From DAOMOP01 sp035444405 (GTDB taxonomy: Bacteria; Pseudomonadota; Gammaproteobacteria; Burkholderiales; Rhodocyclaceae), in NCBI GenBank assembly GCA_035444405.1, contig DAOMOP010000074.1:1-17253 (forward strand): a stretch of 17,253 bases of DNA, in the 5' to 3' direction. This document shows, piece after piece, positions 14,133 to 17,253 of the stretch. The notes under the pieces are model-generated. The model made no database searches, was not told where the DNA came from, and saw only the letters and a list, made by a program, of their open reading frames with translations. The position numbers and the translations under genes are program-made. Positions within the stretch are counted from its first letter, which is position 1. Every line of letters begins with the position of its first letter.

Positions 14133-15697
14133 TCACGGGCGCGCTCGCTCCGCGACGCCTCGGCGAATTCGGCAACGAGTTGCTGATCGGCCTGACGCTC
14201 GCAATCGTCGTGCTGCCGCAGGCGATCGCGTTCTCGACCACGCTCGCGGGGTTGCCGCCGTACCTCGGCATCTACGGTGCGATCTGGGGCGTGCTGCTCA
14301 CTGCGCTGCTCAATCCGTCGCGGGTCTTTCACGGCGGGCCGAACACCGCGATGTGTGCCGCGATGGGCGTCACGCTGCTGCCGGTGGCGCCGCAGTTCGG
14401 CGCGGACTACGTCGGCTATGCGCTGACGCTGATCCTGATGGCCGGCCTGATCCAGACCGCCTTCCTGCTGATCCGCCCGCTCGGTCGCGCACTGGATTTC
14501 GTCAGCGAACCGGTCGTCAATGGCATGATCTGCGGCATCGGCCTGTACCTGATCTTCAGGTCGTTCCCGGCATTCGCCGGCCTGCCGATCAACACCCAGG
14601 TGGAATGGCGGCTGTGGATCTCGTGGCAGACCTTTCTCGCATCGCTGGAGATCGGCAATATTCATGCCATTAACATAGGCGTGATCACGTTGCTGGTCAC
14701 GGTGGTGCTGCGCCAGTTCGCTGCGATTCGGAACTTGGCGATCCTGTTCGGAATCGCCGCCGGCACGCTTTACTCGGAGTTCATCAACGCACGCTACGGC
14801 CTTGCCAATACGCTGGTCGAACAGATCGCGGACCTGTCGTCGATGGGCTTCGTCTACCCGTCGGTGCCGCTGTTCAGCCAGGAGGCGATGCCCGACATCA
14901 TCAGCATCATTCCCGGCGCGATCACGCTGGCGCTGCTCGGGCTGTTCCAGACCGTCATCGCAATGCGCAGGATGAATCGCAAGAGCGGCCAGTTCGTCGA
15001 CTCGCGCCATGGCATCTTCGCCGACTCGGTCAGCAACTGCCTGCTGCCGTTCCTGTCGTCGCTGCCGACGTGCGCGTCGTTCAACCGGATGTCGCTGATG
15101 CACGACATGAAGACCCGAAGCCGCCTGGCCGCGGTGCTGTCGGCGGTGATCCTGCTCGCGCTGGTGAGCTTCTTCGGCGATCTGATCGCGATCATTCCGA
15201 TCCCGGCGATGGCTGCGATCATCATGGTGCTCGGTGCCGCGATGATCCAGTGGTCGGACATTCGGCCCCACTTCCAGCATCGCGCCGAGGCGATCGTGTT
15301 TTTCGGTTCGTTCGCATCGGTGCATCTGTTCGGCCTGTTCGGCGCCGTAATCTGCGGCTCGCTGCTCGCGCTCGCCTATGCCAAATGGGAGAAGGCACAC
15401 CCCAGTATCCACCTCGAAGGCAACGTCCTGCGCGTGCGCGGCAATATCTATTACGGCTCGTTGCCGCTGATCGAGTCGCTCTACCATCAGGCCCATGCAC
15501 GCTTCGACGAACTGGTGGTCGACTTCTCGGCGGTCCATCACATCGATCCGGAAGGCATCCGCTGGCTCGCCGAGATCAGCAAGAACGACAAGGTACACCT
15601 CGCCGACCGCCGCAGCGGCCACGAACGACGCACCGAACAGCGCGAGCCGCATTCGCAGCAAACGCGCACCGACCGACGCCGGCGCCGCGACTTTTAG
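14129..15697 (+). CDS. SulP family anion transporter with degenerate C-terminal STAS domain
   Basis: A 522-residue inner-membrane transporter. The N-terminal SulP core spans ~1-415 with about a dozen hydrophobic segments, including the signature LTLAIVVLPQAIAFSTTLAG (22-41), NTAMCAAMGVTLLP, and FLSSLPTCASFNRMSLM. A C-terminal STAS domain follows from ~430 (VLRVRGNIYYGSLPL), but the usual D-S/T-S-G turn reads IDPEG (472-476), lacking the regulatory Ser. The domain is shorter than usual and ends in an Arg-rich tail (RRSGHERRTEQRE and RTDRRRRRDF). SulP proteins move sulfate, bicarbonate or dicarboxylates; the residues seen do not choose. Overlap ATGA with the diheme cytochrome couples their translation. 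It is the last gene of the five-gene unit; transposase debris begins right after its stop. Confidence 0.9.
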   Translation: MITGALAPRRLGEFGNELLIGLTLAIVVLPQAIAFSTTLAGLPPYLGIYGAIWGVLLTALLNPSRVFHGGPNTAMCAAMGVTLLPVAPQFGADYVGYALTLILMAGLIQTAFLLIRPLGRALDFVSEPVVNGMICGIGLYLIFRSFPAFAGLPINTQVEWRLWISWQTFLASLEIGNIHAINIGVITLLVTVVLRQFAAIRNLAILFGIAAGTLYSEFINARYGLANTLVEQIADLSSMGFVYPSVPLFSQEAMPDIISIIPGAITLALLGLFQTVIAMRRMNRKSGQFVDSRHGIFADSVSNCLLPFLSSLPTCASFNRMSLMHDMKTRSRLAAVLSAVILLALVSFFGDLIAIIPIPAMAAIIMVLGAAMIQWSDIRPHFQHRAEAIVFFGSFASVHLFGLFGAVICGSLLALAYAKWEKAHPSIHLEGNVLRVRGNIYYGSLPLIESLYHQAHARFDELVVDFSAVHHIDPEGIRWLAEISKNDKVHLADRRSGHERRTEQREPHSQQTRTDRRRRRDF

Positions 15698-15698
15698 C

Positions 15699-15767
15699 TG
15701 CCGCCTGGCCACGATCGGCTACAGCCGCGACGGCAAGCGCAACAAGCCGCATGTCAATTGCGCGAGC
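15699..15767 (+). pseudogene. Transposase fragment, IS1634/IS4-like
   Basis: The frame reads CRLATIGYSRDGKRNKPHVN, close to the conserved GYSRDGKRG..Q.NYGLL region around the first catalytic Asp of IS1634-type DDE transposases. Only about 20 residues are recognisable; then the frame runs into unrelated sequence. It begins directly after the sulP stop, so the element remnant abuts the operon. No terminal inverted repeat or target duplication was found. Family assignment comes from motif memory. Confidence 0.45.
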
Positions 15768-15797
15768 AAGCGGGCGGCCAGGCGCGCAGGCTGTGCT

Positions 15798-15852
15798 CCA
15801 ACCTTCTACACCGACCGCGGCAGCCACTACTGGCATACCCCCGAGGCCGGCG
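15798..15852 (+). pseudogene. Transposase fragment, integrase-core (rve) type
   Basis: The frame reads TFYTDRGSHYWHTPEAG, matching the second-Asp strand of integrase-core transposases (LYTDRGSHYxxTPxAG pattern, seen in ISNCY/IS481-like elements). Only ~18 residues survive, cut on both sides. It shares a frame with the IS1634-like fragment upstream, but the two belong to different transposase folds and are too close to be one protein. This indicates a patchwork of element debris. Confidence 0.55.
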
Positions 15853-16155
15853 TACTTGCGAGGCGACACCCTGGACCTCGGGTCCTTCGTCAGCGAGGTC
15901 AGCTTGCTGGCCCGTTTCGACCACCCGGCCCTCGCGCGCGTGTATCGCTTCTGGGAAGCCAACCGCACCGCCTACATGGTGATGCCGTAGTCGTACTACG
16001 AAGGAGCCACCGTCGGCGTCACGCGCGAGGCCATGGAGCGTCCGCCGGACGAAGCCTGGCTGCGCGGCCTGCTGTTGCCGCTGCTCGACGCGCTGGAGGT
16101 TCTGCGCGGCGCCTCCTGCCATCGCCGGGGCATCGCGCCGGAGAACATCCGGGAC
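15853..16155 (+). pseudogene. Serine/threonine protein kinase remnant
   Basis: Frame 1 gives FVSEVSLLARFDHPALARVY then FWEANRTAYMVMP, the alphaC to beta5 part of a bacterial Ser/Thr kinase. It then meets TAG at 15988-15990, and continues in frame with SYYEGATVGVTREAMERPPD, WLRGLLLPLLDALEVLRG and CHRRGIAPENI. The catalytic loop HRD-x-APEN is altered to HRRG-IAPEN (16120 onward), losing the catalytic Asp. The N lobe with the Gly-rich loop and Lys is missing, as are the DFG motif and everything after it. Such kinases in betaproteobacteria often act in envelope or secretion signalling. This copy is clearly dead: truncated on both sides, with a nonsense codon and a damaged active site. Confidence 0.8.
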
Positions 16156-16647
16156 CGGGCCCTTCCAGGTTTTCCTGAATGCCTCGGATGGCGGAAACGT
16201 CAAGAACGCTCCCCGGCAGGGCTCGGGCCTATGGCCGCCGGGAGCCGAACCGAGGGCAGAGCCGAAGCTGCAAACGGCGCCGGCGTGGGAAGACGGCACC
16301 GAGTTCGTCGCGCCTCCGGGCAAGTCCGCGGGGGAGCGTCGACGATGCGGACGATGCTGACGTGCGGGCCGGGCACCCATTTGTCGCCCTACCGTTGCAT
16401 GAAAAGGAAGTGCGAGCGCACCGAGGCACTACGACCACCCCGAGTGCAGGTAGCTGCGTGCGACGGACGACGTGCGGCTCCCGTAGGCCGAACGATTCTG
16501 GGACCGTGTTCGGGCGGCCTGCCCGCCGGCTTTCAGCCCCTCCCCGCTGGGCCGAACCACAACCTTGGGGGACGCCACGGGCCTCCAAGGCAACCGCAGC
16601 GAATCCCGCGCCAGTGCGTCGAGCGCCACGCCCGGCGCGCACATCGG
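16156..16647. other. Eroded stretch without a convincing gene
   Basis: About 490 bp after the kinase remnant. One plus-strand frame, 16157-16360, reads like protein at first (GPFQVFLNASDGGNVKNAPR, later PAWEDGTEFVAPPGKSAG) and might be a further kinase or adjacent-gene remnant, but no family is recognised. The remainder (16361-16647) gives only Arg/Ser/Pro-rich frames on both strands. No tRNA, array, insertion-sequence end or clear promoter was seen. Confidence 0.45.
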
Positions 16648-17043
16648 CTAGACCATACTGGGATCGATTCGGGCGGCCAGCTTCAACAGCTTGCCGTCGG
16701 CGGAAAAAAGGCGCGCCCCGAAGCGCATCGCAAGCACGACATACATCAGGTCATAGACGGGGTGGTCGTGCAGGATGGCCTGAGACAGCGCCTCGGTGGT
16801 CAGTTGCTCGTCAAGCTCAAAGGTATCGACCAGGCCGCGCGCCTCTTCCAGACGCGTGAGGGCCGTCTGCTTGTCGATCACCCCCGCGCGAACGTACTTC
16901 CGAAGGGTATTGGACACTTCGCTATGAAAGAGGGAGGGCGCCAGCACGATTTCGCTGCCTTCGAGTGCATCAATGAACCCTGCCGCCTGATCGGTTCGCA
17001 TGACGACGTTTACCGCCGCGGACGCATCCAGAACCGCGCGCAT
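16648..17043 (-). CDS. vapC: PIN-domain ribonuclease toxin, VapC-like
   Basis: A 131-residue PIN-domain protein, the normal VapC length. It starts MRAVLDASAAVNVV, giving the first acidic residue Asp6. Glu42 in LFHSEVSNTLRKY, Asp98 in VYDLMYVVLAMR and Asp116 in FSADGKLL complete the four-acid metal site of active PIN nucleases. VapC toxins cleave tRNA or rRNA when not held by their antitoxin. The start ATG lies 3 bp after the stop of a small upstream antitoxin-like frame on the same strand, the typical VapBC arrangement. The gene looks intact. No more specific subfamily or RNA target can be given. Confidence 0.88.
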   Translation of the reverse strand: MRAVLDASAAVNVVMRTDQAAGFIDALEGSEIVLAPSLFHSEVSNTLRKYVRAGVIDKQTALTRLEEARGLVDTFELDEQLTTEALSQAILHDHPVYDLMYVVLAMRFGARLFSADGKLLKLAARIDPSMV

Positions 17044-17046
17044 GGA

Positions 17047-17202
17047 TCAGCGCTCCCGGTCGTCTCGAATCAGTTCGTCAGGCCTGGGCGTAATCGCCGA
17101 AGACTCAGGCGGCAGACTGCGCCTGATCGCCTCCAGGATGGATCGGCGCCTGGACTGCTGCTGCGCGGCGGCGCCCTTCAACTCGATGAGCGCCTGCTGG
17201 TG
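17047..17202 (-). pseudogene. Antitoxin-like frame upstream of vapC, interrupted near its N terminus
   Basis: A 51-codon frame ending 3 bp before vapC. It reads HQQALIELKGAAA, then SRRRSILEAIRRSLPPESS and PRPDELIRDDRER. A helical Arg-rich middle and an acidic, toxin-binding tail are what one expects of a small type II antitoxin. The frame is closed upstream by TAA (17203-17205), with an ATG four codons before that (17217-17215: Met-Asn-Arg-Arg-stop). Either the antitoxin is broken by a nonsense codon, or translation starts at a non-ATG codon such as TTG (17181-17179), giving 44 residues. It is not a recognised VapB DNA-binding family member. The window ends soon after, so the upstream context is unknown. 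Confidence 0.5.
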
Positions 17203-17253
17203 TTAACGGCGGTTCATTCCCGCACAAATCCGGCGTCAACGCCCCTCGAAGCA

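Noticed and set aside
14003..15712. Long minus-strand open frame opposite sulP (569 codons)
   Set aside because: Antisense shadow of the SulP gene, with His/Gln/Arg/Asp-rich low-complexity sequence and no recognisable domain.
1..17253. CRISPR array, tRNA, rRNA or replication origin
   Set aside because: No regularly spaced direct repeats, cloverleaf-like segments, rRNA-like sequence or DnaA-box clusters were seen on either strand.

Overview
The window is GC-rich (roughly two thirds G+C) DNA of a Gram-negative bacterium. It encodes two outer-membrane beta-barrels (a PagL-type lipid A deacylase and a DcaP-type porin), a lipoprotein, periplasmic c-type cytochromes and a P-T type TRAP transporter. 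Gene content and codon use suggest a respiratory betaproteobacterium, perhaps of the Thauera/Azoarcus (Rhodocyclales) kind; this is an inference, since there is no rRNA or other phylogenetic marker here.

Region 1 (1-2112) is eroded. It holds the first ~165 residues of a Cys/Met-metabolism PLP enzyme cut off abruptly, an apparently intact MpaB/DUF2236-type oxygenase gene, a thioredoxin/TlpA-like remnant with an in-frame TGA, and ~330 bp with no recognisable gene. Region 2 (2113-6795) is a compact uptake operon: TatT-like lipoprotein, DctP-like binding protein, DctQ and DctM, with an AraC regulator close behind. Region 3 (6796-9477) holds a PagL-like lipid A 3-O-deacylase gene, a convergent DcaP-like porin gene on the minus strand, and a 625-bp divergent control region with a perfect 10-bp inverted repeat beside a TATAAT box.

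Region 4 (9478-15697) is the most interesting part. Five co-directional genes are packed so tightly that the last four overlap start to stop. They encode a PhnD-like periplasmic binding protein with a changed ligand loop, a membrane GGDEF-EAL protein with both active sites and the GGDEF inhibitory site intact, a monoheme and a diheme c-type cytochrome of SoxA/TsdA flavour with candidate Cys axial ligands, and a SulP anion transporter with a degenerate STAS domain. The layout suggests that detection of a small oxyanion in the periplasm sets c-di-GMP level and is co-expressed with periplasmic electron transfer and anion transport. A sulfur oxyanion is the natural guess, but the sequence does not prove the substrate.

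Region 5 (15698-17253) is again eroded: fragments of two unrelated transposases, a Ser/Thr kinase pseudogene with an internal stop and a damaged catalytic loop, ~490 bp without a convincing gene, and a minus-strand VapC-like PIN toxin. Its small upstream antitoxin-like frame is interrupted near its N terminus by TAA. The window thus has two functional blocks flanked by decaying accessory DNA.
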